64,000 bases of DNA from Lactuca virosa (Eukaryota > Streptophyta > Magnoliopsida > Asterales > Asteraceae), in assembly GCA_928212115.1 (NCBI GenBank), contig CAKMRJ010000001.1, positions 373,189,246 to 373,253,245 of the forward strand, written 5' to 3'. The position numbers and the translations under genes were made by a program. The notes under the pieces were generated by a model. That model saw nothing but the letters and a program-made list of their open reading frames with translations. It was not told the origin of the DNA and ran no database searches. This document shows, piece after piece, positions 10,958 through 23,092 of this stretch; positions within the stretch are counted from its first letter, which is position 1, and each line of letters starts with the position of its first letter.

Positions 10958-11338
10958 ACTAGGGCTCCGATTTTGTGCTCCGTCGCTCATCTGTGATCTG
11001 GCATTCGTTTAAATCGAAATGTTTGTCTTCGAGTGGAGATCCTTAAGAGACAAATCGTCTTCAAGTGGAGACCCTTGATTGAAGAATCAAGTCTGAATTA
11101 ATTCTTCGATCGGCCAATCTTGTTCTCTGAAATAACTCTCCTGTTAACGGATTTCATCATCGTTAACTCTCATAGGGAACAGAGTAACAGGAGTCGATCT
11201 GTGTCGGTTCTCCGACTTATTGCTCTGTGAGCGTTTATTGTCCCCATCTACTCTTATTCTAGTTGTGGTTGTGGGAGATCTTGGTTGTCTTGTGTACACC
11301 AGTTATTGTTTGTTGTTTTTTGACTTTGTGCTTATTCT

Positions 11339-12103
11339 ATGACTGACTCGACTTCTCCACCTGAGTCTGGTAGTGGTTCTAAGGTTGATCATGTGAACTA
11401 CGATGATCCTTTATACATACATACGTCGGATAATACTGTTACTAAAATTGTAAATTTCAAAGTAGTTGGTATCAAAAATTTCCATGTGTGGCGTAGCTCT
11501 ATGATGAGAAGCCTTAAGGCCAGAAATAAATTAGGGTTTGTAGATGGGAATGTAAAAAAGGACTCTACTGATGAACTTAAATCTTTGAAATAGGAACGTG
11601 CTAATGTCGTAGTGTGTTCTTGGATCCTTGGATCATTGTCTGAGTCAATTTACTCTGGTCATGCAAACTTTGAGTTTGCTGTAGATATCTAGAATGAGCT
11701 TTTTGAACCTTATAACAAGGCAGATGGGTCTGTTATTTTTAATGTACATCAACATATTAACTCACTTAATCAAGATGGGTCTACTTTGTCTGAGTATTTT
11801 AATAAACTTGATACTATTTGAAAAGAATTTGATGGTCTTACTAATCTTGTTGAATGTACTTGTGAAGCTGCTACTAAATATAATGATCATTCAAAACTTA
11901 TGAAGTTAATGTAGTTCTTAAGTGGTCTTGATGACTCTTTCAATCAAGTAAAGAGTCATATTCTTCTGATGGATCCTCTTCCAAATGTTAAAACAACTTT
12001 CTCAATTGTTTCTAGAGAGGAATCTCATCAGAAGAATGGGGCTCTGTCATCTACCTTTAGTGTGTCTTAAACGCAATCCTTTGCCTCTAACAGTAGGTTT
12101 ATT
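11339..12103 (+). pseudogene. Copia-A gag, N-terminal part
   Basis: It starts MTDSTSPPESGSGSK and carries the copia gag signatures NFHVWRSSMMRSLKARNK, PYNKADGSVIF and LSGLDDSFNQVKSHIL. Gag forms the virus-like particle that packages element RNA. Five in-frame stops (near 11591, 11691, 11819, 11911 and 12068) interrupt one otherwise continuous frame with no frameshift. Compared with the usual residues at those places, all five fit C-to-T or G-to-A changes (three Trp, two Gln codons). Copia-B cuts the gene at 12103. Confidence 0.87.
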
Positions 12104-12894
12104 TGTTGGGTTTTAATATACTACAACATCCTATGGTGCACATACAACCCTAAATGCTTTGGATCTATGTTTTCTCTAATTATACATTCAATATTGTTTC
12201 TAAAGCATTAAGCCTTCAACTAGCATGTAATTGACATAAACAACATAAAATTTTAGTTAGGAGTTTACCTCTTTATGTAGCTTGTAGAACTTGTTGTATT
12301 TGGCCTTTAAGAACTTAGTGCCCCAAATGTTGCACCTCAAATGGTTCACAACACACCTTAGACAAAGTATGACTTTTGAGAGAGTTTATGCACACGAAAA
12401 TCGGTTATGGCTCTCCAAGAACACTCTAGCAAAACTTGTGCCACCAATTTTAGGCTATAGGGTGTCATATATATAGTGTAGGAATCCAAGAGTCATGGGT
12501 AAAGCCTAATCCATACACTTGGGCTTATTATCCATGATCCATGATTCAAGTGTGCTAACTCTTTATGTATTCATCCATAAACTTAGTCCATCATGTATCA
12601 TAAGCCCAAACCATATATATATAACTAATTTACATAATTAGTCCCTATAAATTTAATTAGTCTCTTTTGATCACTAAATTAATTCCAAATTAATTATTGA
12701 TCAATACTAATTAAACCATATGATTTCATATTAATATATTAGAACTTATAATATATTCATAAATCATAACTAACCTCTTCTCAAAAGTCCATCCTATCAA
12801 ACTGTCGTGGTGATATGCAACCCAAATGGACCATGCTACTCTTGGGTCAAGTACATACCAATTATAGTTATGGGCTTAGACACCTAATCCAACG
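12104..12894 (-). repeat. 3' LTR of Copia-B (791 bp)
   Basis: Plus-strand ends are TGTTGGG...CCAACG; the last base differs from the A expected of the terminal ACA. The two AT dinucleotide tracts are short here (near 12467 and 12617), in contrast to the partner LTR. Confidence 0.9.
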
Positions 12895-12907
12895 GTCTCC
12901 CACTTGG
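12895..12907 (-). other. Polypurine tract of Copia-B
   Basis: Minus-strand CCAAGTGGGAGAC directly precedes the 3' LTR. The same 13 bases precede the 3' LTR of Copia-D at 44471-44483. Confidence 0.85.
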
Positions 12908-15900
12908 ATAAGTCTAATATCTATTATTATAAGTATGACTCCACAACCCGACTAGCAATCGTAGCTCTTAAAAGTCGTTGTCGAACTCTGACCTAGTCAA
13001 TGACGCGTCCATTAGATAATGGATCATACATTCCTCCATTATAGATATCGTGTGGACATGAGACATGGATTATAATCATTCTCTATATCCGTCTGTTGTT
13101 TCCCGATTTCCGATTTATGACGACTGACTAACTGAACAAATTAAATCAGTCCAGGATTGGCCAAACACTTAGGTTTGTTATCACTAAATCATCGAGGGGC
13201 CCACATATATTGTTTTTATCTCTCTAAGGGTAAAAGGAATGGATAAACTTCGACTCAAATGCTTGCTTGTAATTACTCATCAAATCACACACAACAATAT
13301 GTTTTATAACACCAAGTTACTAGTGCGTTTACATATGTCAATGTGCAACCGGCTTGTAAATTACAACTCACATGTCTTGGTTTCAAGAATATAAGATATT
13401 ATCGTCTCATGATCACTCGTGATAAAATCCATGAAGTGATACAAATGAGCGTAGGTTGAATCCAATACTCAAATCTTATTACAGGAGTACTCAAGAATAC
13501 TGCAGCAAACTTGTGATATGTCTAACACCTTAGACAATCCTACAGACCCATTGATGACAGTGTTGCCTCAATACCTACTTCCAAAGTATGATCGATTGTG
13601 GATGGTTTGAATAACCTAGTTATCCGGGAAGTCAAAACATGCAAAGTGAAACACAAGAATAATTGAATCCAATATGGTCTCAAAACTTTTGAATATAAAT
13701 AAAACACCTTTTACTTAGTCACCATATTGACTACACATTATTCATTGTATAATGTTTCGGTTGATCAACTTAATACTTGAATTAAAACAATAGTCATCCC
13801 ATGCTCCAAGCATGCACACTATGTTTTACCTATGGTCCTTAGTTTGTGAAATAGATCAACTGTAAACATTTCCAATGACACTCATTTCACAATTCCAAAT
13901 CCTTATCGTAAATGTAAGAATACCAAATTCTTGAATTACTGTAATATGTTAGATTCTAAACTTATATGCAATGATCCTCTTGTAATGACTATGCACAAAA
14001 GTCACAGAGACTTGGCAACAGACATTACAAAGTATTCCAATGGTGAGAAATTCAATGGAAACGAAGTCTCATATTCAAAGTACATTCCTTTGAACATACT
14101 TCTTGCATTTAAGTTTTCTAATCTTACACGGATTTAATTATTAACTTCCACTTATGGTAACATTTCCATATTCCCATTTTGACTATCACTTCTGAACAAG
14201 AGTTACCTCTTCTCAGAGTATGTCAATATGGTCCTTCCAAAATTTACAATATACTTCCAACTGTCCATAAGCAACCATTCTTTGGTAAACCTCAGATTGT
14301 CCTCGACAATTGCTTAACCATTTTAGTCACATCTCGTTCTAGTCCCTTTTCCCTCTTAATGCCCTAGGCATATGGAAAATTAGAACAAATTAATATTATA
14401 GCATATGTAATCGATCCTATACCCGAAGCATATGAGATACGATAGATAATGTTTCACATAAAGACATGATACTTTACCAGTCTCTTGCTATAATATTTCC
14501 ATATATAGAATTTCCTTATGTTAAATCTTTTCAACATAACATTCATATATATCCTTGACTAAATTTGATTAAAAATATCAATCTAAGCTTGTAGATTTTA
14601 AATGAAGTATGAATTCCTCTCCCTTAATTATAGCAAAACAACTTTTCAAACCCTGCAACTTTGCGAATTGAAACTTTTATTTTCTATAATTAACATTGCT
14701 AACTCGCAACTCTTAACGTAATAATTTTGATCCCACTAGCATAATAATTACATTCTTATTAGCATAACACTTATGCTCCCACTAGCTTTGACATGTACCA
14801 AGAAATTAGCTGCACTCCCTGAAATCAATACTTATTGACTTTCTTACCAAAGTTCAGATTTCTGATACGAGATGCTTTGATAAGACTTTATCTAGGCTTC
14901 TCAAACTCATACACCTTTCCTTAGATAGCTCACATGTGTGTCTAACCAATTTTAGTAATAAGTCTGAAATGTTTGGACCTTTTTGCCATTTCTCACAATT
15001 CGAACTATGAAGAGGAATGTCGTAATCATAATCGAATTTGAGAATGCAAATAACACAATTGCTATCTCCTTAAAATCTACTTAGTGAAAGCGTTTCCTCA
15101 CAATCATTTTCATGAATTGGAGAGAAACCTTATGACACTTAGATTTTATGGTGTATGTGTTCCTATCCAAGTGAATTTTTCATAACCATAATCACAAGAC
15201 AAGGTTAGTGACAAATCCAAACTCATACGGACTGAACTTGTTCAATCTTAATTTCTTGCCAACCGACAGCACGAGGGCCTACCATTGCTTCCAAGTTGTT
15301 ATGCAACCAATTGAGAACTCTCAGAACTCACATGCATAGTCAACTTTAACTGGAATTGGCACAGAAACAAGAATATGTCAACACGATAGGTTACAGACCT
15401 CAAGTCGTGTGCTAGTGATTAATAACAGGTTTATTCTTAATTAGTTCTTGAAACTTTTCAAGATCTTTAAGACTCCCACTGACCTCTTGACATATTAGTT
15501 TCTCTTTGTCAAGAACATTCCTTGACAAACAAATATTCAAGAGTTAGTGCGGTTTCTTATCAAGACAAACACTTCTAACAATCAGTCTTAGTTGATCTTT
15601 GTTTTATCCAAAACATCACAACTTACCAATTTCAAATGTACAAGAGTAAGTAACATTTTACTCTACATTTGATAAATGTTATAAACCTTTCTTAAGATTA
15701 TGTCACTCAAGGCACAATCTTGGAGTGCAACTCTAAAACTTGATTTTGGAACGAAGTATGATTCATCTATTTGATTTAACCATTTCTACATTTCAAGATT
15801 CCTCTTCTTAGCCACACAAATTCACTAAGATGTCCTTAGAGGATCAATTGTGATATGGTTTTCATAATCATTAAGATGATCATGAAACACGATAATCAAG

Positions 15901-16756
15901 TACTCTCCCTTCTTTTCAGATTGGAGAAACTTTTATCTTTCTGCCTAATTTGATTCTTCTCATTCGTTCTGCCAAACATTGAAACTATTCTAATGTTTCA
16001 GAATTACACTTAAACTTGTAAGTATAACCATATTTACTAAACTTTAGTAAATTATAACGAATAGTCTTATCGCTCTTTGTGGTGGACCTGACCAGTGCAC
16101 AACCAAGTGTACTCAATCCCCTAGTCATTCACTTGACTCATATACACATGTGAACAAGGAATTAGTCTTATTTCCCAAAGATGAAAATGCTCATTCATCA
16201 CACAATACAAATTGCACGATTCCAAGTTTCTATCCAACTGAAATTTGAGTAATGAGAATCTTTCCTTATTTGGTAAATTTTGACGCTACCACAAATGAAA
16301 GAATCAAATCCATTTTCCAATATTGCTATTAATGGAATCATATAAACAACAATTTTCACAAATACCATTGTAAGGAAACTTAAAATAAGATAAAATAAAA
16401 AACTTTTCTTTATTTATAAATATATGGAAAAACTTTTCCTTACAATGCAATTACAAATGAAAACTATGTTGTTATCTATTCCTAAGCAATCTATCACAAC
16501 TCTTAAGCAACAGCTCAAAATTCTGATCAGCGAACCATGCGATCGAAATCCATCTCTTCGCGATCAGAATCAACTTATTCTTTCCTTTAAGTTTCCTTTC
16601 TTTTCTTCGATTCTCCAAAACATCAAAATGTAATTACATTACATCATGTATTAAGAATCTCCAAATAGGAACTTAATACTTATAGATATTGGACTTACCT
16701 GAAGTAGAGTCAAACTTTTTGACTTTACCATCCTTATAATCTTTCAGGTAAATACA
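12908..16756 (-). pseudogene. Decayed pol and 3' region of Copia-B
   Basis: No long frame survives, but copia RT traces remain on the minus strand. KASRIRNLNFGKKVNKY lies near 14880-14830, followed by a KASGS block near 14785-14770. Near 14440-14400 a YASGIGSI-like trace recalls the end of the RT. The part 12908-13900 corresponds to the 3' noncoding region of Copia-D (43640-44470). Integrase and RNase H could not be traced. Short plus-strand frames here (13931, 14179, 16424) look random. Confidence 0.6.
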
Positions 16757-17453
16757 GCAGCTTCAAAACCAATGCCCCTTCTCTTGGCAATAGGAACATA
16801 TGGACCTTTTGGGAATAGTATACTGGACTATCTCAGACTTAGCCTTTCTCTTTACCATTTGGTCAATTGACTTTACAATGGCTGATCCCTTTCCATTGGA
16901 AAGAGAAAGCTTTTCTGGACTTCCATTGTTACCATTGTCAATGTCCATGGAAGTTTGGGGAGTAGACCTTCCAATCAAATTTGCTTTACCAGTACACCAA
17001 ATTATTGCTGATTCAACAGCAACAAGCAAATAGGTAAGATCGATAAGGGTCATGTCATGGTCTGTCATAAAGTAGTCCTCAATGAACTCGCTATATGACT
17101 TAGGAAGTGATTGAAGAACCCATTCAACAGCCAACTTCCTTGAAACTTCGACACCCAACTCTCCCAGCTTGTCAATATGTAACTTCATCTCCAAGATGTT
17201 GGCACATACAGACTTCCATCTTTGTGTTTGCTTGCTAATAGGGCTTGAGTGACCTTAAACTTTTCAAGTCTTTGAACTTGTGGGTTAGGGAGAATAATTG
17301 GAGGAGGTGGAGGAAGTAAAGTATGATTTCCAGTCCCATTAATGCACAACAAAGGGATTAATCTTTCACCTCGATCGCCATGTGGGATATCATCTTCATT
17401 AGAAAGCTTTTTCTAAAAAGATAAGGAAGACCATAGTTGTCAGAACTAGACAT
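16757..17453 (-). pseudogene. Copia-B gag with CCHC zinc knuckle
   Basis: The minus-strand start at 17451-17453 gives MSSSDNYGLP; Copia-D gag also starts MSS. After a frameshift, 16763-17194 stays open for 143 codons with LAVEWVLQSLPKSYSEFI (typical of copia gag) and CSYCQEKGHWF, the first part of a CX2CX4H knuckle, before it breaks. The stretch upstream (17200-17290) still reads QALLASKHKDGS. This is the best-preserved coding part of Copia-B. Confidence 0.78.
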
Positions 17454-19101
17454 CTATGAGGGAGAAATTCAAGTTAGTTGATTTAAGTCGTTAATATAAC
17501 ACCCAAAACGAAATATTAAGCCTAGGACCCAACATAATATTCTACAATTCGGAAGAGGGATGCCGTAATCCAATTGCAAAACATTTGAAGGTAGGTAAAT
17601 GACGATTTACCAATTTCCACCATGTAAAACGAAATTGATTATTAAGTTCTAAATGAATTGAAATTCCTAGATCATTTGAGATTCATTGAACTTTTCAATG
17701 GCATGTTTAAATCTCGATTCTGCCCTTCAAGTTTGTGACTGGGATACCGAGGATCACAAACAAGGTGTGAATAACCATGCAAATTTGCTTGGTACTCTCG
17801 AAGTCATTTATCACCAAATCAATGAGCCGATTAACCACACACGCTCCATTGATCTATGAAAAACATCGAGCTACCATTTGCCACCCTTACTAGTCCAAGT
17901 TAGTGTGCCGGTTAACCATACACACTCCACTAACGACTTGGCAAGGTGCAAAGTGCAATTTCATGGATTAGCACCAAATTCACATTTTCCTAAAATAACT
18001 AAGATTGGGAATTTATAAAATATTTAGTTACTTTATAATTCATTATACTTTTAATGAGAATAACATATCCTACCTGTTCGGCTAACGACCCATTAAACCA
18101 CCATTTTATAGGCAGTCAAGGAAGCGGTGGGTAAGACTGGACACCCATTAAACCACCATTTTATAGGCAGTAACCTTATACCCCCTTATAGACCGGCTTC
18201 GTGAATGAGGCCAACTAAAGGTAAGACCGACTTTTTACTTATACATATAATGTATTAAACTTTTAATATTATAACAGTATAAGGGTGTATTTTAAACTTT
18301 TAAAATACGAAGTGGTTTAATCTATTAATTAAACTATACTCTTAATTTAATTAAACTTAAATCATGTCATTATGGAATTATTAATTCTCTTTTAATTAAA
18401 CACTTTAATTAACTATTAATAAAGTCCATAAAGATGTAATATAAATTATTCAAAACATCAAGATGCTAAAACAAAATAAAACTATTTAATTTATTACTAA
18501 GTTATGAACCCATGAGTTACACTTTTGAAAACTTTTCAAATAACTTTATTTTTAGAATTCAATGTCTCATAAAAAAAACTTTCAAATTCCAAAACTTGAG
18601 GGCAAGTTTTGTAACTCTTGAAAACTTTTAGAATTCCATAAAAGAGACTTTCCAAGTTCCGTAACTTGAGGAAAAGTTATGAAACTCTTCAAATCCATTT
18701 ATAACAAATTTTGTAACCTTTGAAGACTCTTGGAATTCATAACCTAAAGAGTTAATGAATGAGACTTTTCACATCCATAACTTATGGAAGTTTCAAAACT
18801 CTTAAGATCATAACTTTTAAAAAAGACTTTTGAGTTCCAAATTTTTATGACAAAATTTGTAACTCTTTAAAAACATTTACATCAAACTTTTAAAACAAAT
18901 AAAATAATCATATCATTCTATCTTTTAATAAATTGACCTAATTCAACTCTTGTAGTAAAATGACTCAAATTTTACAAATAGTTAGTTTTTCATAAAATCA
19001 AGTAATTATCTTAAAATTTGACAAACTTCATGTTTTTTTTCTTTTTTTTTTCAACTTTGAAAATCAAACATTTGCATCAATATAAGAGAAAACAACCCAT
19101 G
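17454..19101 (-). other. Untranslated leader of Copia-B (about 1.65 kb)
   Basis: The stretch lies between primer site and gag, and I see no coding sequence. The block 18060-18230, read on the minus strand, matches the Copia-D leader at about 38830-38970 (CATTCACGAAGCCGGTCTA, then AAGGGGGTATAAGG). A 40-bp phrase with CCATTTTATAGGCAGT occurs twice (18098-18120 and 18151-18172), a small internal duplication. A long leader is usual in this type of copia element. Confidence 0.6.
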
Positions 19102-19113
19102 TCTCTGATACCA
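19102..19113 (-). other. Primer binding site of Copia-B
   Basis: Minus-strand TGGTATCAGAGA, one base from the standard TGGTATCAGAGC site, lies one base inside the 5' LTR. Confidence 0.85.
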
Positions 19114-19475
19114 CTGTTGGGTTTTAATATACTACAACATCCTATGGTGCACATACAACCCTAAATGCTTTGGATCTATGTTTTCTATAATTATACATGC
19201 AATATTGTTTCCAAAGCATTAAGCCTACAACTAGCATGCAATTGACATAAACAACATAAAATACTAGTTAGGAGTTTACCTCTTTATGTAGCTTGTAGAA
19301 CTTGTTGTATTTGGCCTTTAACAGCTTAGTGCCCCAAATATTGCATCTCAAATGGTTCACAACACACCTTAGACAAAGGATGACTGTTGAGAGAGTTTAT
19401 GCACACGAAAATCAGTTATGGCTCTCCAAGAACACTCTAGCAAAACTTTTGCCACCAATTTTAGGCTATAGGGTG

Positions 19476-19477
<2 letters not shown>

Positions 19478-19568
<91 letters not shown>
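19478..19568. repeat. (TA)n microsatellite at the LTR TATA box
   Basis: About 45 TA units replace a tract of about four or five in the partner LTR (near 12467-12475). Long alternating Ile/Tyr frames on both strands are artefacts. Confidence 0.95.
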
Positions 19569-19571
<3 letters not shown>

Positions 19572-19703
19572 TAGGAATCCAAGAGTCATGGGTAAACCCT
19601 AATCCATACACTTGGGCTTATTATCCATGATCCATGATTCAAGTGAGCTAACTCTTTATGGATTCATCCATAAACTTAGTCCATCATGTATCATAAGCCC
19701 AAA

Positions 19704-19705
<2 letters not shown>

Positions 19706-19760
<55 letters not shown>
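19706..19760. repeat. (TA)n microsatellite in Copia-B LTR
   Basis: About 27 TA units correspond to a tract of about five in the partner LTR near 12614-12624. Confidence 0.95.
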
Positions 19761-19761
<1 letters not shown>

Positions 19762-20036
19762 CTAATTTACATAATTAGTCCCTATTAATTTAATTAGTCT
19801 CTTTTGATCACTAAATTAATTCCAAATTAATTCTTGATCAATACTAATTAAATCATATGATTTCATATTAATATATTAGAACTTATAATATATTAATAAA
19901 TCATAACTAACCTCTTCTCAAAAGTCCATCCTATCAAATTGTCGTGGTGATATGCAACCCAAATGGACCATGCTACTCTCGGGTCAAGTACATACCAATT
20001 ATAGTTATGATCTTAGACACCTAATCCAACATTAAT

Positions 20037-20691
20037 GATAAAAGAAGTCAAAATTATAATTATAATAGGGTAAGAAATCAAAACTTATAATGTAAGAATT
20101 GTGGTCTTAAGGGACACCTTATTGAAAGGTGTTATAAGTTGATTGGTTATCTAAAAGACTTTAAATCTAGAAATGAATTTAATAATGATAATCAAAGAAA
20201 TCAGAATAAATCCTTTTCTGTGAATTCTTCATCTATTCCTTCTAGTAGTTCTTCTTCTTCTAGTACTACTTCTTATGTCATTGGAAGTGGTACTCATTGT
20301 CTTACAAGTGAACAATATAACAAGCTCTTGAGTCTTATCAATGAAAAGTCTTTTATTTCTGAGGATACTTTTGTCAGTGCCAATATGGAAAGTATTCCTC
20401 TCTTTGGATCTTATAACTCTACCATTCATCAAAAGTGGATTGTTGACTCAGGTGCTAATTAACATATGACTTCATCTGAGTCACTTCTACATGATATTGT
20501 TGATATTTCTAAACTAAATCTTCTTGTAAATCATCCAAATGGTTATTTTGCTAAAATTGACAAAATTAGGAACTTAAAGTTTTCTGAAAATTTAACACTC
20601 TTTGATGTCTTTATTGTTCCTGATTTTAATATAAACCTTCTTTATGTACATAAGTTATGCAAAGACACAAATTGTGAAGTTGTTTTTAATG
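20037..20691 (+). pseudogene. Copia-A gag C-terminus and aspartic protease
   Basis: After Copia-B the frame resumes with the CCHC knuckle CKNCGLKGHLIERC (20092-20133), a serine-rich linker, and the protease start WIVDSGAN with the catalytic DSG at 20445-20453. A stop (TAA, 20460-20462) directly follows; the next residues HMTSS continue the protease in the same frame, consistent with a single Gln-to-stop change. The knuckle binds RNA and the protease would process the polyprotein. The reading halts at the hAT MITE. Confidence 0.87.
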
Positions 20692-20880
20692 AGCATGACT
20701 AGGGCTGTAAACGAACTGAACGTTCGACGAACCGTTTGTGAACTGTTCGGCGGGAAGTTCATTTATGTTCGTTTATTTAATAAATGAACGAAAACGAACA
20801 CAAATTCTTGTTCCTTTAGTTAAACGAACGAACATAAACAATGGTCTCGTTCGTTCATTTACGTTCGTGAATGTTCGTTT

Positions 20881-21274
20881 TGTAAATAATCAGGATCAAT
20901 TTAGAAAATAATTTGACTTACTTGGAAGTGTGAGAATCGAAGAAGATGGTGATGTCATGTTACTGATTCCTTCCTCTTCCCGTAATGGTGCCTCAAGATT
21001 ATAATTTGATGGATAGATTGGGATGCAGGATCATGGTGTTTTTTAAAGGAGTAGGAGCATAACCGAAAAGGTTCTTCAATTTCTCTCCTGACCGTACATA
21101 TACTAAGTTCATCAATTGCACCTTATGGAAAAGAGATTGGAACCACACAATTATAGTCCCTTAAGTTATGGACAATTGTCATATCCATCATACTACAAAT
21201 ATTTATGTCTAGGAACCTGATATGTCATTATGGCGAATATTAAGGTACACACTAACGGTTATTTTTTTCCAACA
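20881..21274 (-). repeat. 3' LTR of Copia-C (394 bp, with a deletion)
   Basis: Plus-strand ends are TGTAAATAATCA...TTTCCAACA. It lacks about 52 bp compared with the other LTR. Confidence 0.9.
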
Positions 21275-21287
21275 TTCTCCCACTTGG
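21275..21287 (-). other. Polypurine tract of Copia-C
   Basis: Minus-strand CCAAGTGGGAGAA lies next to the 3' LTR, almost the same as in Copia-B and Copia-D. Confidence 0.8.
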
Positions 21288-21639
21288 CCAAGTGACTATT
21301 TGTATAAATCTTTTATTGTATTGACCAAGTTATATTCATCATGTTTCATATTAGCACCAAACGTAGAAAAGTACAACCTAACATGTCGTTTTTAGACACA
21401 AGACCCCCACCGCTCATACTCTAGTGTTTCATATGAGACTTATTATTAATTTAAGCCAAATGACGTTAGATTTAAGTGGTAATGCCATACATTTCTCTAT
21501 ATAAAAATTAAGTGTGCACACGTTATTAATACAGACAAATTGCATATTATGGAGAAATAATAATTAAGTACTTGAATAAATAAAATTGAAAATTAAAATT
21601 AAAATTTACAAGTTCCATCAAAACACTATGCTAGAATTA

Positions 21640-22565
21640 TATTATAATAGGTCTACCATTAAACCCATACTGTCGAAATGCTTAAGTGTTTTGGGTGGTA
21701 GACCTTTCGTTATCATATCCGCTAGCAAGTTATAAGTGTTGATGTGCTCGATACAAACATCATTCTCCTCCATTTGCTCTCATACGAACATGTATTTTGT
21801 ATCGAGGTAAAGCCCCTCTCCACTTTAATTATTGCTAGTGGAAAAGCTTAGAGGGAAAGATTATAGCAAAAAAGTTTCTTTTAACAGCCTTAAAATGGAA
21901 TCTACAATTATGAGTTTTGTAATTAAGTTTCCCAACAAAATTACATGGCTAATTGTATTATATATGACAACAGATTTCGCCATCATAGTTGATGTAGTCT
22001 TCAAATTTTGATTAGGACTCTTCCATAATATCGGCCAACTGATAAGATAAGTATGTATCCCAATAATGACTCTTTATCTTTCCATTTTGCAAAGTTAGAG
22101 TCTAAAAACATATCACTTTTAAGTTATAACTCCTTTTATAAACGAGTTTGTAAATATTAGTCCCATAAAATATCGCAAAACTTTCTTGGTAGTTGTTTAG
22201 TGATCTATATTTTGATTTAATAACAACATAGGATACCGGTAACATAATTGATTTTGAACTAGTAGAAACTCAAGCATACATAAATCTTCCGACTACTAAA
22301 GCATAATTTATTGACTTCACTTGATCTCATTCTACCTTAGTAAACCGAGAAAAAAAATACTTCCTTAACTACAGGGAAAATTGAAGGGAAGCATTGTTGC
22401 ATGTTATATTGACTTGCTACACACTCGATATATCCCTTTTAGGCCAATTCTAAGGCCCTTTTATCTTGATGTCGATAACACACAAGGCTTCAACAAGATC
22501 ATTCATATCGAGATGATATGGCAACAAGTGTTTTGATCAATGTAACATATCAATGTTATTACTCG

Positions 22566-22640
<75 letters not shown>

Positions 22641-23038
22641 AGCATGATAAAATTTCCTCCCACTAATTTTGAGGTACAATTGACAAGAAGCCTGATTTAG
22701 CCTATATATTGATTCCCTAGGTATGGATGTTCTTGACCCTTATAATTTAACCCTTTTAGTTGGGTCATATGTACAATTTTATGTAAATCCATGTTAAGAA
22801 AACAATTTGACGTGTATTTAATGTAGCTATAAATCAAAATGAGCTACAAGGGCCATTACGATCCTAAAGAAGTCATTTATAAAAATGGATGAGAACATTT
22901 CTTGGTAATAAATAATCTTCGTTTGTGAATACCATTTAGCGACCAAACAAGCTTTATGTCGTCCGAGGTTAATCATTTGGGATTCAGTTTATTCTTAAAG
23001 ACATATTGATCAATGTAACATATCAATGTTATTACTCG

Positions 23039-23092
<54 letters not shown>

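Larger units (their letters stand above)
12104..20031 (-). mobile_element. Copia-B: minus-strand copia element inside Copia-A gag
   Basis: Read on the minus strand, the 5' LTR is 19115-20031 and the 3' LTR is 12104-12894. A primer site (19102-19113) and polypurine tract (12895-12907) sit in the expected places. Flanks are TTATT (12099-12103) and TTAAT (20032-20036), a 5-bp duplication with one mismatch. The LTRs look about 95% identical outside TA tracts. Gag is partly open, while pol is decayed beyond any useful frame. LTR and leader resemble Copia-D. Confidence 0.9.
19115..20031 (-). repeat. 5' LTR of Copia-B (917 bp) with expanded TA tracts
   Basis: It matches 12104-12894 apart from two dinucleotide expansions, which account for the whole length difference. 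The tract 19478-19568 sits where the partner LTR and the related Copia-D LTR have their TATA box. Confidence 0.9.

Noticed and set aside
13931..16633. Plus-strand small frames at 13931, 14179 and 16424
   Set aside because: Copia-B is oriented on the minus strand, where RT traces are visible; the plus-strand frames have no similarity to anything I know.
19302..19611. Frames with long alternating Ile/Tyr runs (also at 8641-8934, 22518-22700 and 55396-55686)
   Set aside because: They are translations of (TA)n tracts in LTRs, MITEs or decayed pol.
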